Part shown: positions 53,797 through 61,878 of the stretch, piece after piece
How the letters are laid out: each line of letters starts with the position of its first letter
Position numbering within the stretch: the stretch's first letter is position 1
Assembly: GCF_022346425.1 (NCBI RefSeq)
Contig: NZ_JAKRCW010000007.1
Location: forward strand, 1-64,000
Source of the DNA: Pseudoglutamicibacter albus
Lineage (GTDB): Bacteria > Actinomycetota > Actinomycetes > Actinomycetales > Micrococcaceae
Direction: 5' to 3'
DNA length: 64,000 nt
Program-made: the position numbers and the translations under genes
The notes under the pieces: generated by a model
Seen by the model: the letters and a program-made list of their open reading frames with translations, nothing else
Told to the model about the DNA's origin: nothing
Database searches by the model: none

Positions 53797-54894
53797 ATGT
53801 TCCTGGCTTGGCGTGATGTGTTACACGCGAAGGGACGCTTCGCGATCATCACGGTGGTAGTGATGCTCATGACTTTGCTCGTGGGGTTTCTGACCGGCTT
53901 GACCGGCGGGCTCGCCGGCGCCAACGTCGACACCGTGCGGTCTTGGAAGGCAGACCGCCTCGTGATGTCGGCCCCCACCGGCGCTCAGAGCGCAAGTATG
54001 TCCACCTCGTCCATCTCCCCTGAAGCCCAGCGCGAGTGGGAAGAGCACATTGGCCAGACCAACGTGACCGCCATCGGCGTCACACAAATCTCGGCAAGCC
54101 ACGAGGAGAACACCACCGGCGTTGCGATCATGGCGCACGGCCCTGGCGCTGACCTTGGCGCCGGCACAGGCCCGAACCAGGCCGACGACGCGGCAGCACC
54201 GACCGGCAGCGACGTCACAGTGAGTGAAGACGCCGCGGAAGAACTCGGTGTTCAGGCTGGTTCCACGATCACGGTCGCAGGCCACGAGTTCACGGTCTCT
54301 GAGGTCACTGGAACCGGTCACTATTCTCACGTGCCCGTCGTAGGGATGTCGTGGACCGCGTGGCAAGAACTCTCCGAACGCACCGGAGGCAGCGGCCAAC
54401 CGAACGCTTTGTTAGTGCATGCAGATGTTTCCGATGACGACGCCCAAGCCATCAACAAGGCCGCGAACACGGTCTCCCCTGCCGGGTTCGATCAGCTCTT
54501 GGCCGTTGGTTCTTTCCGTTCCGAGGTCGGCTCGCTCGGGCTCATGATCGGGATGCTCATGGCGATCTCCGCGCTCGTTGTCGGAGCGTTCTTCACCGTG
54601 TGGACGCTGCAACGCACCCGGGACATCGCCGTGATGCGCGCACTCGGCTCCCCCGTGAGCGCCCTTCTGCGCGACGCGATCGGCCAATCCTTGCTCGTTC
54701 TAGCGGTTGGTGTTGGTGCGGGAATCGGGATCATCATGCTGGCTGGGCCAGCGGTCTCTGCGAACGTACCGTTCGTCAGCAACTGGCTCACAACGCTCGT
54801 CCCTGGACTACTCATGACGCTCTTGGGGCTCATCGGTGCAGCGTTCGCCCTCCGTTCAGTGACCAAAGCTGATCCGATGCAAGCCCTCAGCTAA
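53797..54894 (+). CDS. FtsX/MacB-type ABC transporter permease
   Basis: 365 residues from ATG 53797 (MFLAWRDVLHAKGRF), which has GAAAGAGG upstream; the frame is open from 53659 but without a plausible earlier start. One N-terminal helix, a periplasmic domain of about 200 residues, then three helices in the FtsX arrangement (LGLMIGMLMAISALVVGAFF, DIAVMRALGSPVSAL). It works with the ATPase 73 bases downstream. The two-component genes are divergent, so self-regulated export is likely. Confidence 0.88.
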   Translation: MFLAWRDVLHAKGRFAIITVVVMLMTLLVGFLTGLTGGLAGANVDTVRSWKADRLVMSAPTGAQSASMSTSSISPEAQREWEEHIGQTNVTAIGVTQISASHEENTTGVAIMAHGPGADLGAGTGPNQADDAAAPTGSDVTVSEDAAEELGVQAGSTITVAGHEFTVSEVTGTGHYSHVPVVGMSWTAWQELSERTGGSGQPNALLVHADVSDDDAQAINKAANTVSPAGFDQLLAVGSFRSEVGSLGLMIGMLMAISALVVGAFFTVWTLQRTRDIAVMRALGSPVSALLRDAIGQSLLVLAVGVGAGIGIIMLAGPAVSANVPFVSNWLTTLVPGLLMTLLGLIGAAFALRSVTKADPMQALS

Positions 54895-54967
54895 ACCGCG
54901 AGCCCGCACTTACGCATCCATCCCGTTCTGCTTCTCGCACCGCCGCTATCCTTCTGAAAGGTTCATC

Positions 54968-55687
54968 ATGCTTTCCCTCACCAACCTGACCCTGACCTAC
55001 CCGGACGGCAACGACACCGTGACCGCGCTCGATAACGTGACGCTGAGTCCTGAACCTGGCACGCTCGTCGGAATCACGGGGCCATCCGGGTCAGGTAAGT
55101 CCTCGCTGCTCACGGTCGCGGCGACACTGACACAACCGGATTCGGGGTCCGTCATGATCGACGATGTTGAGGCCAGCCGCTTAAGCGCGGCACAAGCCGC
55201 GCGTCTGCGTCGCGAGAAAATCGGGATCGTGTTCCAGCAGTCCAATCTTCTGCCGTCACTAACCGCGCACGAACAGGTGCGCGCGGTGGTTGAGCTCGCG
55301 GGAACGCGAGTACAGAAACGTGCCGCGCGTATCCGTGCCGGTGAGCTACTCGAAGCAGTAGGGCTCAGCGAGCAAGCGAACCTACGGCCATCCCAGCTCT
55401 CCGGTGGGCAGCGTCAACGCGTCAACATCGCCCGCGCGCTGGTATCCAATCCGTCGGTGCTGCTCGTGGACGAACCGACCTCCGCGCTGGATTCACGTTC
55501 AGGTGCGACCATCATCAACCTGTTGATCCGCATGACCAAGCAACTCGATGTCACCACTCTCCTGGTGACCCACGACCTACAGCACGCCCACCGCTTCGAT
55601 GAAATGGTGACCCTGGTCGATGGTCGGATCACCGAGCACACCAAGGAAACCTCGCAGATCACAGTCGGCCAAGCCCAGTTCGCGTAG
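54968..55687 (+). CDS. ABC transporter ATP-binding protein (LolD/MacB type)
   Basis: 239 residues: GITGPSGSGKSSLLTV, Q-loop FQQSNLLPSL, LSGGQRQRVNIARAL, VLLVDEPTSALD and H-loop LLVTHD. It energises the FtsX-type permease encoded just upstream. Normal length. Confidence 0.93.
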   Translation: MLSLTNLTLTYPDGNDTVTALDNVTLSPEPGTLVGITGPSGSGKSSLLTVAATLTQPDSGSVMIDDVEASRLSAAQAARLRREKIGIVFQQSNLLPSLTAHEQVRAVVELAGTRVQKRAARIRAGELLEAVGLSEQANLRPSQLSGGQRQRVNIARALVSNPSVLLVDEPTSALDSRSGATIINLLIRMTKQLDVTTLLVTHDLQHAHRFDEMVTLVDGRITEHTKETSQITVGQAQFA

Positions 55688-55705
55688 CGGGCACAGCCTC
55701 CGTCG

Positions 55706-55753
55706 GGGCTAGTCCTCGTCTGGGCTAGTCGTCGTCTGGGTTAGTCCTCGTCT
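55706..55753. repeat. Three 16-bp tandem copies spanning the prfB stop
   Basis: GGGCTAGTCCTCGTCT, GGGCTAGTCGTCGTCT and GGGTTAGTCCTCGTCT are consecutive. The third contains the prfB stop TAA (minus strand). The other two carry TAG, shifted by 16 and 32 bases, so stops fall in all three frames. Confidence 0.9.
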
Positions 55754-56859
55754 TGGTTGCGTTGGCCTGCACGCCAACGGATGCCGGCGTCGATGAACCC
55801 ATCGATGTCGCCGTCCAGAACCGAACCGGTATTGCCGACCTCGTGGTTGGTGCGTAAGTCTTTGACCATCTGGTACGGGTGCAGAACATAGGAACGCATC
55901 TGGTCGCCCCAGGATGCCTTGACGTCGCCCGCGAGTGCTTTCTTCTCTGCGGCTTCTTCTTCCTGTTTCAGCAGAAGCAACCGGGATTGCATAACCCGTA
56001 GTGCGGCGGCACGGTTCTGAATCTGGGATTTTTCGTTCTGCATTGAGACCACAATCCCGGTTGGGATGTGGGTCATGCGCACTGCGGAGTCGGTCGTGTT
56101 GACGGACTGTCCGCCCGGGCCGGAGGAACGGAACACATCGATTTTGAGTTCGTTATCCGGGATTTCGATGTGGTCGGTGGTTTCGATGAGCGGGATCACC
56201 TCGACTGCCGCGAACGAGGTTTGGCGGCGGCCTTGGTTATCGAATGGTGAGATGCGTACGAGCCGGTGGGTTCCGGCTTCGACTGACAAGGTTCCGAACG
56301 CGTAGGGTTCGTTGACTTCGAAGGTCGCGGATTTCAAGCCGGCTTCCTCAGCATAGGAGGTGTCGGTGACTTTGGTTTTCCACCCGCGGCGTTCCGCATA
56401 CCGTAGGTACATGCGCAACAGCATCTCGGCGAAGTCAGCCGCATCCACGCCTCCTGCTCCAGCGCGGATTGTGACGACTGCTTCGCGGGCATCGTAGTCC
56501 CCGTTAAGCAGGGTCATGATCTCCAGTTCGGAGAGTTTTTCTTTGATCTTGGCTAGCTCGGAGTCTGCGTCTTCTAACAGCTCCGGTTCGCCTTCTTCTT
56601 CCGCGAGTTCGATGAGGGTTTCGAAGTCATCGATGCGGGACCCCATGCCGGTGATGCGGCCGAGTTCAGCCTGCTTATGGGATAGAGCGGAAGTCACTTT
56701 CTGGGCTTCTTCGGGGTTATCCCACAAGTCGGGTGCAGCGGCTTCTTTTTCGAGTCTCTCGATCTCGGTTTGAAGCTGCTCTATGTCCGAGACCTCTTCA
56801 ATCTCGTGAAGAGTATGTCGGAGGTCGCGGATCTCGGCGGCAAAATCAGTTGAAGACAT
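55741..56859 (-). CDS. prfB: Peptide chain release factor 2
   Basis: 372 residues from ATG 56859. SPF occurs in [20 protein letters not shown] (stop-codon recognition) and GGQ in [19 protein letters not shown] (peptidyl-tRNA hydrolysis). The reading frame is continuous, with no UGA frameshift site near the start. An in-frame start at 56883 is less likely. It ends translation at UAA and UGA. Confidence 0.96.
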   Translation of the reverse strand: MSSTDFAAEIRDLRHTLHEIEEVSDIEQLQTEIERLEKEAAAPDLWDNPEEAQKVTSALSHKQAELGRITGMGSRIDDFETLIELAEEEGEPELLEDADSELAKIKEKLSELEIMTLLNGDYDAREAVVTIRAGAGGVDAADFAEMLLRMYLRYAERRGWKTKVTDTSYAEEAGLKSATFEVNEPYAFGTLSVEAGTHRLVRISPFDNQGRRQTSFAAVEVIPLIETTDHIEIPDNELKIDVFRSSGPGGQSVNTTDSAVRMTHIPTGIVVSMQNEKSQIQNRAAALRVMQSRLLLLKQEEEAAEKKALAGDVKASWGDQMRSYVLHPYQMVKDLRTNHEVGNTGSVLDGDIDGFIDAGIRWRAGQRNQDED

Positions 56860-56964
56860 AGTGTTTTCAAGTCTACCCGGCATGCAACTATGCCCACCTA
56901 AAGTTCAGGCCGGCACGGCATCGGGTTCAGGCCCGTCCGGCCTCGGATCGCCCCGGTGGCTGAG

Positions 56965-57396
56965 TTAACGCATTTCCACCCGGCTGAAGGAGTGGGTGTG
57001 TACGTGGGTGGTGCCGGGCAGCAGGCCGCCAAGAATCGGGATCCTGGTGGTTGCGGACATGTTCACGTGGAGTGTGAGCGATTCTCCTTTGAATTCGATG
57101 TTGTCGATCCGCAGGTTATCCAGTTGGTCTGGCAGTGGGATGCGCCGTAGCTGCGCTTCGATGTCGGCGCGTGCGGCGGCAACGTCCGGGTGCCCGGTTT
57201 CTTGAATCGCTTTGGCTTGGGATTTGCTCAAGACTGCGGAGCTTGTGACCGAGTCAGCGATCGAGGTGAGTTTCCGTTGAGAGATCGCGACGTGATTCAA
57301 AGCTGAGGTCACCGCGAGCACCGCGATGAGGAGCCCGAGCAGTCCCGCGACCATGACGGTGATGCGACCTTCCTCCTCTGTTTTCGAGGCGGTCAT
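56965..57396 (-). CDS. Tad pilus-associated TadG/TadE-like protein
   Basis: 143 residues. After EEEGRITVMVAGLLGLLIAV comes one membrane helix (about 13-33), then a secreted helical and beta region with no cysteines. The EEG-R-TV motif is typical of actinobacterial TadE/TadG-like small proteins at the end of tad operons. It overlaps the preceding gene by 4 bases. Probably a minor pilin or assembly factor. Confidence 0.75.
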   Translation of the reverse strand: MTASKTEEEGRITVMVAGLLGLLIAVLAVTSALNHVAISQRKLTSIADSVTSSAVLSKSQAKAIQETGHPDVAAARADIEAQLRRIPLPDQLDNLRIDNIEFKGESLTLHVNMSATTRIPILGGLLPGTTHVHTHSFSRVEMR

Positions 57397-57884
57397 TCGG
57401 CTCCTCCTATCAGCATCGAGGTCTCAGACTGTGCCTTCACTATCCCCCGGACGCCTTCGGGCAGGAAAGGTAGCGGAACGTCAACGTCCACGCGTGCAGT
57501 GATGAGTGAGCCTGGTCCGGGGCATTGCCCCGAGCATGTAAGGGTGAGCCGCGCATTGTCCGGGTTGATGCCGTAGCCGTGCATGACATCCGCGATCGCG
57601 TGTTCGGCTTGGGCACGTGTTCCAGGCGGACGCGCCCCAGGAGCATCTTGGTCCTGCGTGGAACCGTTGTTGGTCATGATGCGGGCGGCTTGATCGGATG
57701 CCGCGACCGCGGCGAGGTTGCCCGCCTGAACCATCGCGACTGCGATCATCAGATACATCAGCGGGATCGCAAGCAAGATCGCTAGACCAACGAATTCGAT
57801 GATCGCGCTACCCCGATCCTGCCCCGCCGCCGTCTCGTTGGGTTCGTTGCATTCAAGCGCTGTGTTCTGCGTTGTGGCGGGCAT
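57393..57884 (-). CDS. TadE-family pseudopilin-like protein
   Basis: 163 residues from ATG 57884, which overlaps the upstream stop (TAATG). DRGSAIIEFVGLAILLAIPL is a TadE-like prepilin segment with Glu five residues after Gly. A cysteine pair lies in CSGQCPG. The frame is open further upstream (to 58154), but that part overlaps the previous gene. Confidence 0.8.
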   Translation of the reverse strand: MPATTQNTALECNEPNETAAGQDRGSAIIEFVGLAILLAIPLMYLMIAVAMVQAGNLAAVAASDQAARIMTNNGSTQDQDAPGARPPGTRAQAEHAIADVMHGYGINPDNARLTLTCSGQCPGPGSLITARVDVDVPLPFLPEGVRGIVKAQSETSMLIGGAE

Positions 57885-58300
57885 TAGAACGTCGCTTTGG
57901 TTACAACCGCGTTGGTCGAGTATTCGAACGGCGCGGGCAGGAACCCTAGGATCGGTACGCGAACGGTAACGGTGACTTTGACTGCTGGCCCGTAGTCTCG
58001 GCTGATGAGTTCGGCATTGGCTTGTCCCATACCTGGCTGCAGTGATGAGTCCAGCAGTTCTTGAGCTCGTTGCGCTCCTGCGCCCGCTGATTGGTCCGGG
58101 AACGCGCCAAAGCGCGCCCCGTGGGTTGCTGCGTCTGCCGCCATGTTGCGCCAATGCAGGAACACCGCGAGCTGGATCATTCCGACGAATAAGAGCGCGA
58201 CGAGTCCCATGATCATCGCTGTCTCTGCTACAGAGGAACCCCGCTCCGGATGCTCTTGGCCGCCTCCAGCGCCCGCCTCTTGGCTCTCACACATCACCAT
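57884..58300 (-). CDS. TadE-like minor pilin
   Basis: 138 residues from ATG 58300, overlapping the upstream stop as TGATG. ERGSSVAETAMIMGLVALLF is the TadE prepilin segment, with Glu in position. The rest is a small exported domain ending in a phenylalanine. It is translationally coupled on both sides. Confidence 0.82.
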   Translation of the reverse strand: MVMCESQEAGAGGGQEHPERGSSVAETAMIMGLVALLFVGMIQLAVFLHWRNMAADAATHGARFGAFPDQSAGAGAQRAQELLDSSLQPGMGQANAELISRDYGPAVKVTVTVRVPILGFLPAPFEYSTNAVVTKATF

Positions 58301-58536
58301 CACATGCCGCCGACCTTACCGATCGCATCGTTGAACAGCTTGATCAAAGCTGGGCCTGCGACCGCGTAGATCGCTGCAACCAGCAGAGCCGACATGAGAG
58401 TCACCAGAACCCAGCCTGGAACGTCACCGCGTTCACGGTCCTCATCGGGTGCTGCCCCGGCAATGAGTGCCGAGAACTTCACCAACGCGGCCGTGACGGC
58501 TGAACCCACCCGTGAACGAGCGAATTTGTTGTTCAT
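58300..58536 (-). CDS. Flp-like pilin candidate
   Basis: 78 residues: a polar N-terminus of about 37, then GDVPGWVLVTLMSALLVAAI as a hydrophobic helix and a short tail. Size and place (between tadC and tadE) fit the major Flp pilin. However, the residue five after the likely cleavage glycine is Trp, not the usual Glu, so processing may differ. AAGGAATC precedes the ATG. Confidence 0.65.
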   Translation of the reverse strand: MNNKFARSRVGSAVTAALVKFSALIAGAAPDEDRERGDVPGWVLVTLMSALLVAAIYAVAGPALIKLFNDAIGKVGGM

Positions 58537-58569
58537 GATTGATTCCTTTCACTTCTGAATACAACGTTT

Positions 58570-59517
58570 CTATACAGACATCGTGAGCAGGCTCAGCCCC
58601 GGGAACACTGCGAAAACCACGGAGAGCGGCAAGACACCAAACACCACGGGCAACAGCATCCCGAGCTCACGTTTGCCCGCTGTTTCCATAAGGTCTCGCC
58701 GAGCTGATTCCCGGGCATCTGCGGCTTGATCCCGTAAAACCGCGGCCAGAGGGGTTCCGCGCTCCGCCGCAACACTCACGGTGGATGCGCACCGTTGGAC
58801 CGTGGTGCTCTCAAGTTCTGCCGCGAATTCAACGAGTGCTTCACCAACGTTTCCGTTCACGCGCATCTGGATCAGCATGTCGCGGATCCGCTCCCCCAAT
58901 ACGCCAGGGAACTGATTCCCTACCCGGGCGATTGCTGAACGCATGCCATCGCCTGCCGCAACGGCGAGCGCTACGAGTTCAATGAACTCTGGCCATTGCT
59001 CGATCGCGGCTCGTCGGCGTTGTTTGATGCGTTGGTTGACGCGGGTGTCTACGATCCAGGCGCCGGCGATTGCGCTTGCGATGACTGCAATGATCGCGGC
59101 GATGGGCTGGATGCTTTGCCGGGTGCTGAGCGCTATGAAGATGGTTCCGGCGGCCCCTGCCATGACGAGTGAGGCAATGAGCCTGTGTTGTTTGTGTTCG
59201 GCCACGCTGATGTCGAGGCCGGCGGCGGTGAGCATGGCCGCGATTTTCCGATCCCGCATCGCGATGTGTGGGCCAGCGGGGTACGTGCTGTTGCGGGTTG
59301 CGCTGTTGTATCGGGCCGCCCGTGCGGCTGATGACGAGAGGTATCTCAGTGGGTTGAGCACGCCCCAGCTCCATGGCCGGGGCGTACGGGCGCCGAACTG
59401 GGCCGCGATCCTGTCGCTGATCGGAAGGGTTCTACCTCGCAATATGAAATCGATGATGAATCCGATGCCGGCTAGGCCGGTGAGTGTGAGCAGGGCGCAA
59501 GCAATGAACAGGTTCAA
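58570..59517 (-). CDS. tadC: Tad pilus inner-membrane protein TadC
   Basis: 315 residues with a GspF/T2SSF domain between two pairs of membrane helices; EQWPEFIELVALAVAAGDGM and QRCASTVSVAAERGTPLAAV are characteristic. It pairs with TadB as the platform for the pilus motor. The start overlaps the tadB stop by 4 bases. Confidence 0.87.
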   Translation of the reverse strand: MNLFIACALLTLTGLAGIGFIIDFILRGRTLPISDRIAAQFGARTPRPWSWGVLNPLRYLSSSAARAARYNSATRNSTYPAGPHIAMRDRKIAAMLTAAGLDISVAEHKQHRLIASLVMAGAAGTIFIALSTRQSIQPIAAIIAVIASAIAGAWIVDTRVNQRIKQRRRAAIEQWPEFIELVALAVAAGDGMRSAIARVGNQFPGVLGERIRDMLIQMRVNGNVGEALVEFAAELESTTVQRCASTVSVAAERGTPLAAVLRDQAADARESARRDLMETAGKRELGMLLPVVFGVLPLSVVFAVFPGLSLLTMSV

Positions 59518-60368
59518 GCGATCACCCGCTGAGGTTCAGGTAGGCGCGCAATCCGCATCATAATGCGGTAGCTCACCACAGCCACGAGCGCTCCGCCAAG
59601 CAGAACCATGAGCCCGACTGGTGTCGAGTACGCCTGCGCTACGCGTGGTTCGAGGCAGAGAACCAACAGGATGACCCACGGCGCGCAGATCGCCAGCCGT
59701 GCAGCGTTGACTGTCCACGACTGCCGAGCTTCGAGTTCCCCTCGCGTGCGCGCATCAGTGCGCAAGAAACCCGATAGCGTGGTGAGCATGACGCTGACAT
59801 CGGCCCCACCCACCTCGCGGGTGAGTTTGACTGCGCTGATGATGCGGTCAGCCACAGGGTCAGCTAGTCGCTGCGCGAGCCGGTCGAGCGTTTCTTCCAT
59901 GTTGGCGGTGACCTTGAGGTCCGCCGCATAGGCCCTAAACGCTGGCTGAAGCTCTTTCGGCCCCTCGAAACTCAATTGTGCCAGCGCTTCATTCAACGGT
60001 AACCCGGCACGCACCGCCGAACGCAGATGGTCCACGACATCAGGCCATGTCTCCCGCAAAGCCTTACTGCGTTGATCGGCTTTGTGCCGCAACCACCACG
60101 AAGGCAAGACCGCGGTGATCCCCGCGAGCACCAGCGACACCGTGAGAGTTGAGGTCACCAACAGATAGATGCCCGTGGCTACCACCACGATGCAACTACT
60201 AATGAGCAGAAACGTCACCGTGGTCACTTGCTGCAACCCGGCCCGGTCCATAGTCCGGCGCAACCTACTCACCGAGGTTAAGGACTTCTTCCCACCACGC
60301 GTTGGAAAACCGGACTGCCAAATCAGCAACAGGCCCAGCCCAAGCGTCAACCCAAGAATCGCGCTCAT
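59514..60368 (-). CDS. tadB: Tad pilus inner-membrane protein TadB
   Basis: 284 residues. The GspF domain has LRSAVRAGLPLNEALAQL and REVGGADVSVMLTTLSGFLR, flanked by helices at the N- and C-termini. It overlaps tadA by 4 bases and tadC by 4, so the three are coupled. Confidence 0.88.
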   Translation of the reverse strand: MSAILGLTLGLGLLLIWQSGFPTRGGKKSLTSVSRLRRTMDRAGLQQVTTVTFLLISSCIVVVATGIYLLVTSTLTVSLVLAGITAVLPSWWLRHKADQRSKALRETWPDVVDHLRSAVRAGLPLNEALAQLSFEGPKELQPAFRAYAADLKVTANMEETLDRLAQRLADPVADRIISAVKLTREVGGADVSVMLTTLSGFLRTDARTRGELEARQSWTVNAARLAICAPWVILLVLCLEPRVAQAYSTPVGLMVLLGGALVAVVSYRIMMRIARLPEPQRVIA

Positions 60369-61594
60369 AGCCGCTCCACCAAAAACATGCGTGGATCGAC
60401 CCCGCGGGCCGCGAAACGAGCGTGCGCCGGGTCAGCATCACGGTTGGGAAGCAGCTCACCGCGGGAACGCTTGAAAATCGTGGAAGTCTCGATAACTCCC
60501 TGCCCGTCCGAACCTTTGAGCATCACGATCTCCTCGACCCCGCGCTCGCCGGCTGGGGTGCGGTAGCAGTGCACCACCACGTGCATTGTCGATGCCACGG
60601 TCGGAACCACGAACTCTTGGGAGATATTTGCACCGGCAAGCAAAGGCAGGGAACACATTTTGCTGATTGCTTCTCGCGCCGAGTTCGCGTGGATCGTAGC
60701 CATCCCAGGCAGGCCTGCATTGAGGGCAAGCAATAAGTCGAAACTCTCAGCCTCTCGCACTTCCCCGACCATGATCCGGTCTGGCCGCATCCGCAACGCT
60801 TCCTTTACGAGCCGCCGTAGCGTGATCTCTCCGACTCCATCGAGGTTGGCTGGGCGGCACTGCATTCCGACCACGTCACGCAACGGGACCTTGAGTTCGA
60901 AGACTTCCTCTACAGTGATGACGCGTTCCCGCGCCCCGATCGAGGCGGACAGCGCGTTCAGCATCGTGGTCTTTCCCGCGCCGGTTGCCCCGGACACCAC
61001 GATGTTGAGCCCGGCTTGCACGCACGCGTCCAGAAACGCTGCCGCGCTGTTGCTGAGCGAGCCGAGCCGCACCATGTCGCTCAAACGATGGGCCTGAGCC
61101 ACGAATTTACGGATGTTGACCATCCATGCTGAACGCGTGATGTCAGGGATCGCGATGTGAAGCCGGGAGCCGTCCGGCAATGCGGCGTCAACGAACGGGG
61201 AGGACAAATCGACGCGGCGGTTGGTTCCAGCCAGCATGCGGTCCACCAGCGAACGTAGCTCGTCCTGGGTCATCCTGACCGGGGTCAGCGACGCAACCCC
61301 GGAACGGGCAACGAACACCCTATCCGGGCCGTTAAGCCAGATCTCCTCAACCTCAGGATCGTCCATAAACACTTGCAACGGGCCAAGCCCGATGAGCGAA
61401 TCAACGATGCGGCGCTCAACATCATCACGACGCTTCAACGGGGTCAGCGATTCCGTGAGCGTGCGCAGGTCATAGTCTTCAAGTGCCTGCGCCACCAGCG
61501 CGCGCACGTGTGCTGGAGCAGTCACCGGGTCTACCCCATCCCGGCGCATCTGCTGGCGAACATCACGTTCGATCATCGAAGCGATCTCACTCAT
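60365..61594 (-). CDS. tadA: Tad pilus assembly ATPase TadA (CpaF)
   Basis: 409 residues of the VirB11/CpaF type. Walker A is VVSGATGAGKTTMLNALSA, the Asp-box-like segment ITVEEVFEL, Walker B RPDRIMVGEVREAES and the His box ATIHANSARE. It powers Flp pilus assembly. GAGGGG lies about 7 bases before the ATG. A prepilin peptidase and TadZ are not in the window. Confidence 0.93.
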   Translation of the reverse strand: MSEIASMIERDVRQQMRRDGVDPVTAPAHVRALVAQALEDYDLRTLTESLTPLKRRDDVERRIVDSLIGLGPLQVFMDDPEVEEIWLNGPDRVFVARSGVASLTPVRMTQDELRSLVDRMLAGTNRRVDLSSPFVDAALPDGSRLHIAIPDITRSAWMVNIRKFVAQAHRLSDMVRLGSLSNSAAAFLDACVQAGLNIVVSGATGAGKTTMLNALSASIGARERVITVEEVFELKVPLRDVVGMQCRPANLDGVGEITLRRLVKEALRMRPDRIMVGEVREAESFDLLLALNAGLPGMATIHANSAREAISKMCSLPLLAGANISQEFVVPTVASTMHVVVHCYRTPAGERGVEEIVMLKGSDGQGVIETSTIFKRSRGELLPNRDADPAHARFAARGVDPRMFLVERL

Positions 61595-61635
61595 GTTCCA
61601 CCCCTCACGCGTGTTGTCTCATGTGATGTGAATCA

Positions 61636-61702
61636 GGGAATTCTTTTCAGCGAATCCTGTCTCGCTGAGTTTCATAGCGAATTCTTGTGGCGAATTTTTC
61701 TC
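61636..61702. repeat. GCGAAT-rich degenerate repeats upstream of tadA
   Basis: GCGAAT recurs at 61650, 61677 and 61690, and GAATTCTT at 61639 and 61679, in an AT-rich stretch beside the tadA start. Confidence 0.45.
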
Positions 61703-61762
61703 AGTGTTTGATCTTGACCCTAAAAGCACACACGCACCGGTTGCAAGCACTAAATAGAAAGA

Positions 61763-61786
61763 TGTGGATAACGGAGCTTATCCACA
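61763..61786. promoter_or_regulatory. Inverted pair of consensus DnaA boxes
   Basis: TGTGGATAA (61763-61771) and TTATCCACA (61778-61786) are perfect 9-base inverted repeats six bases apart. TTATCCACA is the classical DnaA-binding consensus. The site lies in the divergent region of tadA and the FHA-FtsK gene, 93 bases before the latter's start. Confidence 0.6.
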
Positions 61787-61878
61787 CCAGAGCAACTCAC
61801 AGGGAGCCCACAGCCGGTTCTTCAGTACGTTGTCTTCAACCACGGAAATTCAATGATTTCACCCAGGAGTTCCCCACC

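Noticed and set aside
56780-56883. Programmed frameshift at the start of prfB
   Set aside because: The frame runs unbroken from ATG 56859 with no in-frame UGA or slippery site near codon 25.
57885-58154. Upstream extension of the second TadE-like gene
   Set aside because: It overlaps the preceding tadE frame; the prepilin segment and the TAATG coupling point to ATG 57884.
61763-61786. Chromosomal origin of replication
   Set aside because: Only two DnaA boxes are present, with no dnaA, dnaN or rpmH nearby and no AT-rich unwinding array.
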